Source: an uncultured bacterium (lineage in GTDB: Bacteria > Patescibacteriota > Saccharimonadia > Saccharimonadales > Saccharimonadaceae). Taken from it: 34,641 bases of DNA. A model generated the notes under the pieces. That model ran no database searches, was not told the DNA's origin, and saw only the letters and a program-made list of their open reading frames with translations. Position numbers and translations under genes: made by a program. This document shows positions 1 through 7,644 of this stretch, in pieces (within the stretch, counting starts at the first letter, position 1; every line of letters starts with the position of its first letter). The DNA lies in NCBI GenBank assembly GCA_902761145.1, contig CACWJA010000005.1:1-34641 (forward strand), read 5' to 3'.

Positions 1-99
1 CTTATATAGTACTGTTACTATAGTAGCTATAATGGTGAGTAGTAATGCTATGGTAGATATAGTAATAATAGTGGCTTCTGTACCGCCTATACCATGAGT
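1..99. repeat. Left arm of 99-nt exact terminal inverted repeat
   Basis: Positions 1-99 are the exact reverse complement of 34543-34641. The first difference is at position 100 (g here, a in the other copy), after which the copies remain similar but acquire substitutions and indels. Exact identity stopping at 99 nt, with both window ends inside it, is what an assembly graph with a word size near 99 would give at a repeat shared by paralogous genes. I read it as a repeat family that broke the contig, not as the telomere of a linear replicon. Confidence 0.9.
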
Positions 100-263
100 G
101 AATAAGCCTGTATCTGGTACAGAGACGTCTGTGGAGGAGGTGTAGGTGGTGGTATTTGTTGTATTGGTAGTATCAGAGGGATCTACTGGATCTATAGGAG
201 TTGGGTCTACTGGAGTGGAGCTGCCTGGTTCTACTATATTGATTTAGTGTTTGCAGTAGCCAT
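1..263 (-). pseudogene. Truncated, frameshifted VPDTG-tail surface protein copy (left)
   Basis: On the minus strand an ATG (261-263) follows AGGAGGTG by 13 nt and begins M-A-T-A-N-T, but the frame hits TAG after nine codons. The other copy has 7 nt more here; restoring them joins the start to a frame running off the contig end. That frame encodes a Thr/Ser/Pro/Asp-rich stretch (repeated P-V-D-P-T-P-I-D-P type), then VPDTGLF, a Gly-rich turn, a hydrophobic helix of about 22 residues and a Tyr-Lys end. This resembles a C-terminal cell-wall sorting signal (LPXTG-like motif, helix, basic tail), though the tail is cut by the contig end. The lesion may be real decay, a silent cassette or an assembly error at a repeat. 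Confidence 0.6.
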
Positions 264-337
264 ATTGTATTACTCACCTCCTATTTATATATGGTTAGAT
301 TGATATTGTTGTATATAATGATATACAGACACCTTAC

Positions 338-368
338 AAACACTAATACTCACCTAGTATTAATGTTT
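338..368 (-). promoter_or_regulatory. 5'-leader hairpin of left VPDTG gene copy
   Basis: A 13-bp stem (338-350 with 356-368, one G-T wobble) has a 5-nt loop reading AGGTG on the minus strand. It lies about 75 nt upstream of the start and just after a TATAAA -10-like box (372-377, minus), so it would form at the very 5' end of the mRNA. A perfect 10-bp inverted repeat (369-378 with 397-406) lies beside it. The right-hand copy has a different stem with the same loop core. Confidence 0.5.
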
Positions 369-460
369 GTATTTATAGCCCATTAATATAAATGAACTAT
401 AAATACTTACTTATATGTGTATGGTCTATATACTTATGGTTTTATTGTAGCAATGTGGGA

Positions 461-490
461 GGAAAAGTCAAGGGGGGAAAAGTCAAGGGG
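461..490. repeat. Tandem 15-nt repeat, two copies
   Basis: The 15-mer GGAAAAGTCAAGGGG occurs at 461-475 and again at 476-490 with no gap. It lies downstream of the P-type ATPase gene and overlaps the 5' arm of the hairpin at 486-503. On the minus strand each copy supplies a CTTGACTTTTCC tract. Confidence 0.8.
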
Positions 491-503
491 CTGCTGTGCC
501 CCT
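486..503 (-). terminator. Possible terminator of P-type ATPase gene
   Basis: A 6-bp GC-rich stem (486-491 with 498-503, loop of 6) lies about 45 nt past the ATPase stop. On the minus strand it is followed by TTGACTTTTCC, a short interrupted T tract. The stem is short, so this is tentative. Confidence 0.4.
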
Positions 504-549
504 GGTGGACGGGGGTGAGAAATGTCGAAAAAATGCGAAAATTTTAGGC

Positions 550-2928
550 CTAAAGGGTGAGGCGGGGGTTATTGTCAAAAATGCGAGCGGTGAGCTTGCG
601 CATGAGGCGACGCATGAGTTCGAAAATAATTAGCCCTGCGCCGATGATGATGGCCATAACGATGAGATTGGCCGGAGTGAGAATGACGAATTCGAAAAAG
701 TCGCGAATAAGTGGAATGGCAAAGGCTGCCACCATAATACCGATGATAGTAATAAGGAGGCCGGCACGGAGCTTGTTAAGCGGACGGGAGATCCAGTAAA
801 TAAGGACTAGGTCAATAGTGAAGGTGACGAATACCGAGATAGTGGTGAGCTCCGGATGCGAGAAGCCTTGGATGTGAGAGACAATAGAGAGTGCCGCCAT
901 ACAAAACGATACCGTGAGGCCCACCGGAAAGGAATAGGTGAGAATGTTTTTAGTGAAATTGTTTTTGATGCGATTGGTATTGTGCTCGAGGGCAAGAATA
1001 AGACCTGGGAAGCCGATGCAGGCGAAATTAAGCAGCGACATTTCGATAGGAGTAAACGGATATTCCATAGGCAGAATCACGAATATCACCGCGAGGATAG
1101 ATGCATATACAGTCTTAGCTAAGAAGAGGGCGGTGGAGCGCTCTAGGTTGTTGATAGACTGACGGCCTTCGTCGATAATACTTGGCACAGCGGAGAAGTC
1201 TGAACCTAGGAGCACAAGCTTGGCGCTGCGGCGGGCAGCATCGGAGCCTTCACCGATAGCAATGGAACAGTCGGCCTCTTTCATAGCAAGAATATCGTTG
1301 ACTCCGTCACCGGTCATGGCTACGGTATTTCCCTGCTTCTTGAGGGCGAGGATGAGCTCTTTTTTCTGTGCTGGCTTGACACGGGTGAAAATATTGTAAT
1401 CTTTGACCAGCTTGGCGTAATTGATCCTGCCCTCGATGGTGGACAGATCTACGCCGCGGATATCCTTGATGCCTACTTGTGCAGCGATGGTTTCTACTGT
1501 AGTAAGGTTGTCACCTGAGATAACTTTGATAGCAATGTTATTCTTGTAAAAGTAGTTAATGATCTCGGAGGCGTCACGACGAAGCTCATCTTTAAGCAAA
1601 ACAAAACCGAGGACGATCTCTGACGCGGTATCATCGGCTAACTTTTTATTCGCTGTGGAAGGTTTGCCTGTCTTAGCTTTTGAGGGAGTACATTTTATTA
1701 CCGTGATGACGCGATATTCACCGGATAGTTCACTGGCCATAGCTATTGATTTTTTGTCATTGGTGACAAATTCGGCTGCGCCCATGAGGTACTTGGTGTC
1801 GCCGATACGGACGCCGGAATATTTGCGCTCGGACGAGAATGGGATTTCTTCGGCAGTACCCTTTATTTCGCGAATTTTGGTACCTAGAAGCAACTTTTCT
1901 TTCAAGGCGAGTGATGTGGCGGTATCGGAGCTAGAATGGCTTAGAATAGCCATAAGTGCTGTCTCAAGGGCATTTTGGGACTGCCCTTCGGCTGGGACCA
2001 TGTCTACCACTTGCATTTTGCCGGTAGTGAGCGTACCTGTCTTGTCTAAACAAATACAATCTACACGGGCGAGGGTCTCTATAGAATAAAGATCTTGTAC
2101 AAGGACTTTTTTACGGCTAAGACGAATGGTGGCGAGGGCTAGCACGCTAGAGGTAAGCAAGATGAGCCCCTCGGGGATCATATTGATGAGTGCGGCTACA
2201 GTGCTAGTGACCGCTACCTCTGTAGTGGTGCCTGGCACGCGAAATCTGGCCCAGAGTAAAAGAATGCCAATAGGAATAAGTGCATATGAAATATATTTAA
2301 CAATATTGTTCATTAATGTGAACAACTTGGAATTGGCTGTCTTGATAGTATGGGCGGAGGACTCTAGCTTGTTAATGTAGTTATCCGCGCCGACGGCGAT
2401 GGCAGTGGCCTTGCAGGTGCCAGAAACTACAAAACTACCAGATGTAAGTCTGTCGCCAGGATGCTTAGTGATATTATCTGATTCCCCTGTTATGAAGGAT
2501 TCGTTTACTTCTACTGTACCCTCGATGATTTGGCTGTCTACTATGATCTGGTCACCCAGAGAAAATACGAGTAAGTCGCCCTCTACAACATCTTCTGCGG
2601 GGATATGCCTGGCTTGGCCGTCTCTGATGACCGTGGGCTTTTGCTCGGCCAAGAGACGCATTTTGTCTATGGTGCGCTTGGCACGGACTTCGTTAACTAT
2701 GCTAATGAGAGTATTTGCTATGGCGATGAAGATAAAAAGCAGGTGTTTGTAGCTACCCACTACTATAACCATTACGGCTAGAATAATATTGACGATGTTG
2801 AATATGGTAAGAGTGTTGCGGAGGATGATCTTGCCTACGTTATTAGAAGTTTTTTGGGACGACTTATTGATGCGCCCCTGCGCGATTTTTTCTGCGACTT
2901 CTTTGTCTGTGAGGCCCGCTCGAGTCAT
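550..2928 (-). CDS. P-type cation-transporting ATPase, CtpE-like
   Basis: Membrane cation pump of the HAD-type P-type ATPase family, 792 residues. In order: N-terminal amphipathic part and two helices (about 36-75), actuator domain with TGES at 147-150, two helices with PEGL at 252-255 in the ion pathway, phosphorylation motif DKTGT at 295-299 (D295 is the phosphoacceptor), nucleotide-binding segment with FSSERKYS near 364-371, hinge TGDGVND at 539-545, then about six C-terminal helices. There is no N-terminal heavy-metal domain and no CPC motif, so it is not a Cu/Zn pump. The N-terminal pattern and PEGL resemble mycobacterial CtpE, reported as a Ca2+ transporter, but the ion is inferred. The ATG is 6 nt from a TATAAT box, so the mRNA is probably leaderless. 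Confidence 0.9.
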   Translation of the reverse strand: MTRAGLTDKEVAEKIAQGRINKSSQKTSNNVGKIILRNTLTIFNIVNIILAVMVIVVGSYKHLLFIFIAIANTLISIVNEVRAKRTIDKMRLLAEQKPTVIRDGQARHIPAEDVVEGDLLVFSLGDQIIVDSQIIEGTVEVNESFITGESDNITKHPGDRLTSGSFVVSGTCKATAIAVGADNYINKLESSAHTIKTANSKLFTLMNNIVKYISYALIPIGILLLWARFRVPGTTTEVAVTSTVAALINMIPEGLILLTSSVLALATIRLSRKKVLVQDLYSIETLARVDCICLDKTGTLTTGKMQVVDMVPAEGQSQNALETALMAILSHSSSDTATSLALKEKLLLGTKIREIKGTAEEIPFSSERKYSGVRIGDTKYLMGAAEFVTNDKKSIAMASELSGEYRVITVIKCTPSKAKTGKPSTANKKLADDTASEIVLGFVLLKDELRRDASEIINYFYKNNIAIKVISGDNLTTVETIAAQVGIKDIRGVDLSTIEGRINYAKLVKDYNIFTRVKPAQKKELILALKKQGNTVAMTGDGVNDILAMKEADCSIAIGEGSDAARRSAKLVLLGSDFSAVPSIIDEGRQSINNLERSTALFLAKTVYASILAVIFVILPMEYPFTPIEMSLLNFACIGFPGLILALEHNTNRIKNNFTKNILTYSFPVGLTVSFCMAALSIVSHIQGFSHPELTTISVFVTFTIDLVLIYWISRPLNKLRAGLLITIIGIMVAAFAIPLIRDFFEFVILTPANLIVMAIIIGAGLIIFELMRRLMRKLTARIFDNNPRLTL

Positions 2929-2934
2929 GTAGTG

Positions 2935-2943
2935 ATTATAACA
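2935..2943 (-). promoter_or_regulatory. Extended -10 promoter of ATPase gene, leaderless type
   Basis: Minus-strand TGT-TATAAT, -10 at 2935-2940, ends 6 nt before the ATG at 2928. The expected transcription start coincides with the start codon. No Shine-Dalgarno fits in the gap. Confidence 0.7.
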
Positions 2944-2984
2944 TGATAATAATGCATGAAGTACGCTCGATTTATATCATTGTT

Positions 2985-4447
2985 TCACCTTACAATACAG
3001 CGAACTGGCAGACCTTCCCTGCGACTACGCCCCATTGCTGTATAGATAAAGGAAGAAACCTGAAATGCTCTAGCGCTAGTATTATTATAACCACTTGACC
3101 CTGTAGAGGTGCTGGACCAATACATCATACCGCTCCCTCCCCACATAAACCTATCTGAAAATGCACCAGCGCGTGTGAAATTGGGTATAGTGCCCTGACC
3201 GATCTCGTTTTTGAAATTGGGTGCATATGCTTCTATGACGCCTTGATCCATTCCATAGGCAACTGCAAATTTATAGAAATCCGACTCTTCCGTAGCATAG
3301 GACCTGGTGTTCGGTAGTTTCCACCCTTTGGGACAAATGCTATATGGGGCATCTTTATTGTCTTTAGTGAACCAACTGCCAGAGCTAACAGTAGCGGCTA
3401 ACCATGAATAATAACTGTAGCATGGGTGGTCGGCGGCACATGTAGTACGATCCTCATCGGAATATGGGGTATTATATACGAATGGAGAAAAATCATAATT
3501 AAACCCAGATTCTGATGAATTTGGCAAAGTGTAGTATGGGTTGTTCTCTAATAAAGAATAGCCGCTAGGGACGTCAGACGTCTCACTATACAGTGATGTC
3601 CCGCCGGCAAGTTCTAGATTTTGAGTCATCCAGATCTTGCCATCCTTTAGCTTAGCTATAGTATAGCTCCGCTCATCACGTTCGTCTTTGATGGTATAGT
3701 TCACTTCTTCCGCCATAGATGTTTTGACGCTTTCTAGGTCTGATTCCGTTATGGCGCCAAATTCTTGCATATATTCTAAATCTTCTATTACTAGTGGCTT
3801 TGGTTTCCCCACCGCATAGAAGGTAATGACGTTGTTATAAGTACCACTGGCTTGGGTGGAGGCTGATCTTGCGGCTATCTTAAAGTCTATAGTACTAGGA
3901 GCAGCTGGATCTGATATGTCTAATAATGGCTTTGTTTCTGTGTGCGAAAGACCTGAATATGTGGACCAGCTAGCACCACCATCTGTAGAAGTACTATAAC
4001 CCCAGGTATTGTCTGTGTCTAGGGTTGGTAGGCTTGCTGATGTAGCTATACTGCTGAATTTGTTAGTTGTAGGTACTTGTGTAGTAGAGTTATCATGTAC
4101 TAAGTCTGATGTATTGTAATATGGATCCGTAGATACTGTACTGCCTACTCCAGCTGATAGTACATAGCCATATGGAGTATTGGATGATACTGTGACTGAT
4201 ACTTTATTACTATCACTTGTAGTACCTGGTACTAGATTGTCTATAGTGAGAGAATCTGTAGATGTAGCTATGGATAACTTAGGATCAAAGGTAAATGAGA
4301 TATTAGTACTACTACCATAGGTAAGAGCAGAAGACTCATCGTCTATAGCAGGAAATAGATAATTAGCAGTAGTATATATATACCTATTGCTAGTACAGTA
4401 ATAACAGACGTAGCTAATAATACATTACTATTATTATGAAACTTCAT
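2985..4447 (-). CDS. FISUMP-domain surface protein, out of frame at a (TA)5 tract
   Basis: The uninterrupted frame runs from 2985 to about 4420 but has no ATG or TTG upstream of an internal GTG at 3812. The natural start, ATG at 4447, opens a signal-peptide-like sequence (MKFHNNSNVLL, then a hydrophobic run) in another frame. Both frames meet at TATATATATA (4373-4382); with one TA fewer they join into one protein of 486 residues. It would have a signal peptide (1 to about 28), a Ser/Thr-rich exported module with NTPYGY near residue 110, and a C-terminal FISUMP domain (GKIWMTQNLEL, later ICPKGWKLP, ending GLPVRCIVR). FISUMP proteins are common large surface families of unknown function in this group. 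One-unit slippage, sequencing error or true inactivation all remain possible. A short-start product from GTG 3812 would lack a signal peptide. Confidence 0.75.
4373..4382. repeat. (TA)5 tract at frameshift site in FISUMP gene
   Basis: Five TA units lie exactly where the signal-peptide frame (start 4447) and the mature-protein frame must join. Losing one unit restores a single reading frame. Five units is short for hypermutable slippage in most bacteria. Confidence 0.6.
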
Positions 4448-4476
4448 ATATATGGATGGTCCTTGTTATAGTATAT

Positions 4477-4485
4477 ATTATAGCA
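4477..4485 (-). promoter_or_regulatory. Extended -10 promoter of FISUMP gene
   Basis: Minus-strand TGC-TATAAT (-10 at 4477-4482), giving a leader of about 23-29 nt containing AAGGA 13 nt before ATG 4447. Finding a promoter and ribosome site here supports 4447 as the true gene start despite the frameshift. Confidence 0.6.
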
Positions 4486-4518
4486 TAAGTGTGTTGAATT
4501 CTAGCAATTTGATGTGCT

Positions 4519-5478
4519 TTATCTGGACCTACGTATTTTTTGATTGATTTTGCGGACTAGCTGATAGAGATGGTATTTAAATGGATTAATAATGATATCG
4601 TAAGTGCCAGCATAGGCTACTGGGCGGCCACCGAAGGACTGCTTGAACTTAGTGAAGCCTTTCCAGGGGTGGTCGTCTGGAGCGTCTTCTGGTGCGATGC
4701 CCCAGAAATCAAAATACTTGATTCCCTGCTCTTTGGCGTCAAATATAGCTGTAGTAAGTAATGCTACAGTAGCGGGAAGTTTTTTATAATCTATATCAGC
4801 AGCTGATTGCATGTAATAGCGTGTGTCATTATAATCGAAAAATAGACTAGCAGCAAGCACCTGACCGTCGGCTGGCTCGTGCTCTTCCCTATCCTTTCCC
4901 TCTGGATGGTGGTACTTTACTAGGTAGAGCGTGGCGAAGGGCTGGTCCAACTCTGCTTTTAAATATTCAGGGCTGAATGTGTTGAGGTTTTTCTTTTTAA
5001 ACAGCTTATCCTGTAGGGCGATTAATTGCTTGATGGCGGACGAATCTTTAGTGGACTCCACCGAAAGGCCTTTTTTGGCAAAGGTGTTATAACGCGTGCG
5101 TGTACCTTGTGAAAAATTAGTTAGAAGAGTAGGCTTATCGGGGGTAATGTCCAGCACCCAGGTATCTTTGGGATTTAGATCTTTTGATTTGATTGTATTT
5201 TTAGGTAAATACTTTACTATATCTGGATTTAGTGGTTCTATCCTAATAAAGACTGCTTTCTGTTCCCTGGCGAGACTTTGTAGTGATGCTAGGGCTTTTT
5301 TGAAGCCAGCCTCTGTATCTGTGACGGGACCGTAAGGTAAATATAGGTAATTCCCTCCTGGGCGTTTGGTAAGTATAGCTAGATACTGATAGTCATTCTC
5401 TTTTTCGTAAAAGCATGTTTCACCAATGTCCTCTTGGAGCTTTTGCCATTCTTTTGACTGAGTGATGGGAATATTCAT
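4519..5478 (-). CDS. FemAB/FemX-type peptidoglycan bridge aminoacyltransferase
   Basis: Likely adds amino acids to a lipid II stem peptide from aminoacyl-tRNA (FemABX, double GNAT-like fold). The C-terminal third has the family pattern of an acyl-receiving strand (YYMQSAAD), FDFWGIAP, then KGFTKFKQSFGG, and a basic tail. I place the start at the second Met (MNIPITQ, 319 residues), not the ATG three codons upstream at 5487, because a TATAAT box at 5486-5491 overlaps that first ATG and ends 7 nt before 5478. It lacks the coiled-coil arm of staphylococcal FemA. Together with MurE it implies a cross-bridged peptidoglycan; the residue added cannot be read from sequence. Confidence 0.85.
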   Translation of the reverse strand: MNIPITQSKEWQKLQEDIGETCFYEKENDYQYLAILTKRPGGNYLYLPYGPVTDTEAGFKKALASLQSLAREQKAVFIRIEPLNPDIVKYLPKNTIKSKDLNPKDTWVLDITPDKPTLLTNFSQGTRTRYNTFAKKGLSVESTKDSSAIKQLIALQDKLFKKKNLNTFSPEYLKAELDQPFATLYLVKYHHPEGKDREEHEPADGQVLAASLFFDYNDTRYYMQSAADIDYKKLPATVALLTTAIFDAKEQGIKYFDFWGIAPEDAPDDHPWKGFTKFKQSFGGRPVAYAGTYDIIINPFKYHLYQLVRKINQKIRRSR

Positions 5479-5485
5479 AGAAAAC

Positions 5486-5494
5486 ATTATAGCA
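5486..5494 (-). promoter_or_regulatory. Extended -10 promoter of femAB-like gene, decides start
   Basis: Minus-strand TGC-TATAAT, -10 at 5486-5491, 7 nt before ATG 5478. It overlaps the alternative upstream ATG, which therefore cannot be in this transcript. Confidence 0.6.
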
Positions 5495-5530
5495 TAAACA
5501 AAAATTCTTCTCTGCCAATTGTGAAGTTTT

Positions 5531-5554
5531 TTGACATAACCATATTTTCATTAT
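5531..5554 (+). promoter_or_regulatory. Possible plus-strand sigma-70-type promoter
   Basis: TTGACA at 5531-5536 is followed after 15-17 nt by TATATG/TATGAC. Downstream at about 5569-5584 is CAGGTA-tctc-TACCTG, a perfect 6-bp hairpin. The next plus-strand gene begins at 5814 and has its own -10, so a short RNA could start here. Evidence is weak. Confidence 0.3.
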
Positions 5555-5614
5555 ATGACTAAATCCGCTCAGGTATCTCTACCTGTCGGTGTGAAATCTT
5601 TCTCCCAATAGCAT

Positions 5615-5680
5615 GTCGGGTTGCTAGTGGTTATTTCCATTGTACTGAAGCTGGGGATTTTTGTCAAGTCGGGTTGCTAG
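5615..5680 (-). promoter_or_regulatory. Sigma-70 consensus promoter flanked by 13-nt direct repeats
   Basis: On the minus strand TTGACA (5662-5667), a 17-nt spacer and TACAAT (5639-5644) form the closest match to consensus in the window. The 13-mer CTAGCAACCCGAC sits directly upstream of the -35 (5668-5680) and again just past the predicted start (5615-5627), 53 nt apart or about five helical turns. This looks like paired operator sites. The promoter would read toward the femAB-like gene with a leader of about 150 nt. Confidence 0.5.
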
Positions 5681-5797
5681 CCATGCGGTGTGCTAGGCAT
5701 AAGAGGAAAGCCGAATTTCTTGCTTATTCTTTTTGTGGAAAAAATAGTGTATTTTGGTGGAAATTTTTGTGATTCTACTTAACCTAATCGTCACTAT

Positions 5798-5805
5798 GGT
5801 AAAAT
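5798..5805 (+). promoter_or_regulatory. Extended -10 promoter for the gene at 5814
   Basis: TGG-TAAAAT with the -10 at 5800-5805 ends 8 nt before ATG 5814. There is no ribosome site, so the message would be leaderless or nearly so. Confidence 0.55.
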
Positions 5806-5813
5806 GAATCTAT

Positions 5814-6020
5814 ATGGCATATATTCGGAAATTCAAGACGACTTCTGGTGCTACTGGCGTGCAGGTGTGCTATAAAGAGCGGGGAAGAGTAGTTAAAACT
5901 GTGCATGTGGGATCGGCTTCTTCTTCAAAAGCTCTTGAAAAGTTAATACGTGAAGCGCAGGGAATTATAGATGGCGACAAAAAGCCACTTTTTGATTTGA
6001 ATAAATTTAACCTGGACTAA
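5814..6020 (+). CDS. Small protein resembling the N-terminus of IS1634-type transposases
   Basis: 68 residues, MAYIRKFKTTSGATGVQVCY, then RGRVV and HVGSASSSKALEKLIREAQ. This matches my knowledge of the first ~50 residues of IS1634-like transposases (R-K-x-x-T-x-S-G-A-x-x-V-Q, then HxGSAH). The catalytic DDE domain is absent; a TAA ends it at 6020 and an unrelated gene starts at 6064. It may be a relic left after IS decay or a domesticated DNA-binding module with its own leaderless promoter. No terminal inverted repeats are visible around it. Confidence 0.6.
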   Translation: MAYIRKFKTTSGATGVQVCYKERGRVVKTVHVGSASSSKALEKLIREAQGIIDGDKKPLFDLNKFNLD

Positions 6021-6047
6021 CATCTAGGTATTGTTTGGTTGCATGGG

Positions 6048-6056
6048 TGATATAAT
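6048..6056 (+). promoter_or_regulatory. Extended -10 promoter for the gene at 6064
   Basis: TGA-TATAAT with the -10 at 6051-6056 ends 7 nt before ATG 6064. No Shine-Dalgarno is present in the gap. Confidence 0.6.
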
Positions 6057-6063
6057 TTGATAA

Positions 6064-6822
6064 ATGACACATAATTTTTTTGACATAAAAAAGAGTAAGT
6101 TTTTAACTTTATTTAAAAAAATTAAATCCAATAGAGATTATCGTGATAAGGTAATACTTTGCATCAGTACTGTAGTAAATTATTTTTTTGCAGGGTTTCA
6201 GCTATACGGTGGCATAAGGTATAGGTCTGCCTGGTTTGCAGCATTGGGTGTGTATTATGCCGTACTGACATCTGTGAGGCTTTATCTTGGGCTCTCAAAA
6301 GCAAAGCGCGGTCGTAATGCGTGGAAAGTTTTCCATTTCTCTGGATTAGCTTTGATTATTGCAAATCTTGCACTAATCATAATGATTTCTATTATGATAG
6401 CAGAGCCGAGTATTACTACGTATGAGTACAGTACAGTAATAGCTGCTGGCGTGATTTTTTGGACATTTTATTTGTTGATTTCGGCCGTTGTTGTAATGGT
6501 AAGAAAAAGAGGGAAGCATGACGCAATAACCTTGGCAGGGAACATCGTACAATTTGTAGGTGCTACTGTATCTATACTGATGCTGCAGACAGCCATGATA
6601 GCGAGTTATGGCACGCAAGTCTTAGCAAATACGGAGGCGGCTTTGCAACAGGTAGAGGAGGTGGTAAATTTACCTACAGAGGTAAATCTTGTTACCAATG
6701 AGCTAATGGAGACATTTGTCGTTTCTAATAGAATTACTGGCATAGCTGTGGGGTTAATCGTTTTGGCAGCAACTACATATATGATAGTAAAGGGAAGGGG
6801 AGAATATCGCAGGTTTACTTAA
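6064..6822 (+). CDS. Unknown multi-pass membrane protein
   Basis: 252 residues, not recognised. A basic N-terminus (Lys-rich, 1-30) is followed by about six hydrophobic segments near residues 32-50, 55-75, 92-112, 122-145, 157-178 and 225-243. A soluble loop at about 185-215 is rich in Glu/Val/Asn. No catalytic motif is visible. It has its own leaderless-type promoter. The next gene starts 50 nt downstream with its own -10 box overlapping this gene's stop region, so the two are adjacent but separately initiated. Confidence 0.75.
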   Translation: MTHNFFDIKKSKFLTLFKKIKSNRDYRDKVILCISTVVNYFFAGFQLYGGIRYRSAWFAALGVYYAVLTSVRLYLGLSKAKRGRNAWKVFHFSGLALIIANLALIIMISIMIAEPSITTYEYSTVIAAGVIFWTFYLLISAVVVMVRKRGKHDAITLAGNIVQFVGATVSILMLQTAMIASYGTQVLANTEAALQQVEEVVNLPTEVNLVTNELMETFVVSNRITGIAVGLIVLAATTYMIVKGRGEYRRFT

Positions 6823-6826
6823 AATA

Positions 6827-6835
6827 TGGTAAAAT
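6827..6835 (+). promoter_or_regulatory. Extended -10 promoter for the gene at 6873
   Basis: TGG-TAAAAT with the -10 at 6830-6835, giving a leader of about 30 nt that contains AGAAAGGA 6 nt before ATG 6873. This is a leadered gene, unlike its two upstream neighbours. Confidence 0.6.
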
Positions 6836-6872
6836 ACAAAGCATAATCGTTATTTAAAAAAGAAAGGATGTA

Positions 6873-7412
6873 ATGAGTGATAATGAGTATCTAAACGAGG
6901 AGAGGTATCAAAAAAACAAGAGGGCGCTACTAGCGGCATCATTGTTTTTTGCTGTTGCTGGCCTATTAATTGGTGGTGGCTTAATAGTGGGTGGCATTCT
7001 TAAGCAAAACTCTGCTTCCCAGATTGATACTTCGATGTCCACATATTCTGCTAGCACAAATTATGACGATGTTTTGAGCCAATTTGAAGAGTCGGAAAAG
7101 CAGAGTAATGCTCGAATGGATAGGGTTGCAAAGAAAAATAATGAAGAGTTTGCCGCTTTTGGGATGATAGGTGGAGGTGCTTTTGCATTATTTACCTTTT
7201 TAGGTATTGCTGGAGTTCTCTTTGTCACAGCAAAGCGTAGAGAAATAATAGCTTTCCAAGCACAACAGGTGGCACCGCTAGCAAAAGAGGGTATAGAGAA
7301 AGCTACTCCGGTAATGGGTAAGGCCGCTGGAAGCATAGCTAAAGAGATTTCCAAAGGTATACACGAGGGGAAAGCTGAAGTGACAAAAGGGAAGAAAAAT
7401 TCAGAGGATTAG
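6873..7412 (+). CDS. Unknown two-helix membrane protein
   Basis: 179 residues with a ribosome site. Two hydrophobic helices (about 20-42, Gly-rich, and 97-118) flank a polar loop of about 50 residues predicted outside or in a coiled form. The C-terminal 55 residues are Lys/Glu/Ala-rich and probably cytoplasmic. No recognised domain. A strong terminator follows at 7437. Confidence 0.7.
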   Translation: MSDNEYLNEERYQKNKRALLAASLFFAVAGLLIGGGLIVGGILKQNSASQIDTSMSTYSASTNYDDVLSQFEESEKQSNARMDRVAKKNNEEFAAFGMIGGGAFALFTFLGIAGVLFVTAKRREIIAFQAQQVAPLAKEGIEKATPVMGKAAGSIAKEISKGIHEGKAEVTKGKKNSED

Positions 7413-7436
7413 CAGTGTTTTAATTGCTACCAAAAG

Positions 7437-7459
7437 GCCCTGAAAATGCAGGGCTTTTT
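7437..7459 (+). terminator. Rho-independent terminator after gene 6873-7412
   Basis: GCCCTG (7437-7442), loop AAAATG, CAGGGC (7449-7454), then TTTTT. The stem is GC-rich with a clean T tract. Confidence 0.85.
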
Positions 7460-7603
7460 GAGTATGGTAGGTAATTGGATGAGGTTGTAGCTCTATCTAC
7501 ATAAAGTATCTCTTTGCTGGGGAGTGTGCTTGTTGTTTTTATTTTGGTAGGTCCAAATTGTCTATTTTTTTGTTTTATTATTTTGATTATTTGCCATATA
7601 TAG

Positions 7604-7609
7604 TATAAT
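7604..7609 (+). promoter_or_regulatory. -10 box for the gene at 7645
   Basis: TATAAT at 7604-7609 with TTGATT-like -35 bases about 15 nt upstream. The transcript would have a leader of about 30 nt carrying GAAAGGA before ATG 7645. The rest of the 7460-7603 spacer shows nothing I can name. Confidence 0.5.
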
Positions 7610-7644
7610 AAAGATAATGTTTAAAATGAAGAAAGGAATAAAAA

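Noticed and set aside
455-505. RNase P RNA P4-like motif (GGAGGAAAAGTC)
   Set aside because: It is part of a 15-nt tandem repeat, differs from the universal GAGGAAAGTC, and no surrounding RNase P structure is visible.
4519-5487. Upstream start of the femAB-like gene at 5487
   Set aside because: That ATG overlaps the TATAAT box at 5486-5491; the next Met at 5478 has correct spacing.
5555-5800. Housekeeping RNA (SRP, 6S or tmRNA)
   Set aside because: Only a 6-bp hairpin and direct repeats are visible; none of the conserved sequences of these RNAs is present.
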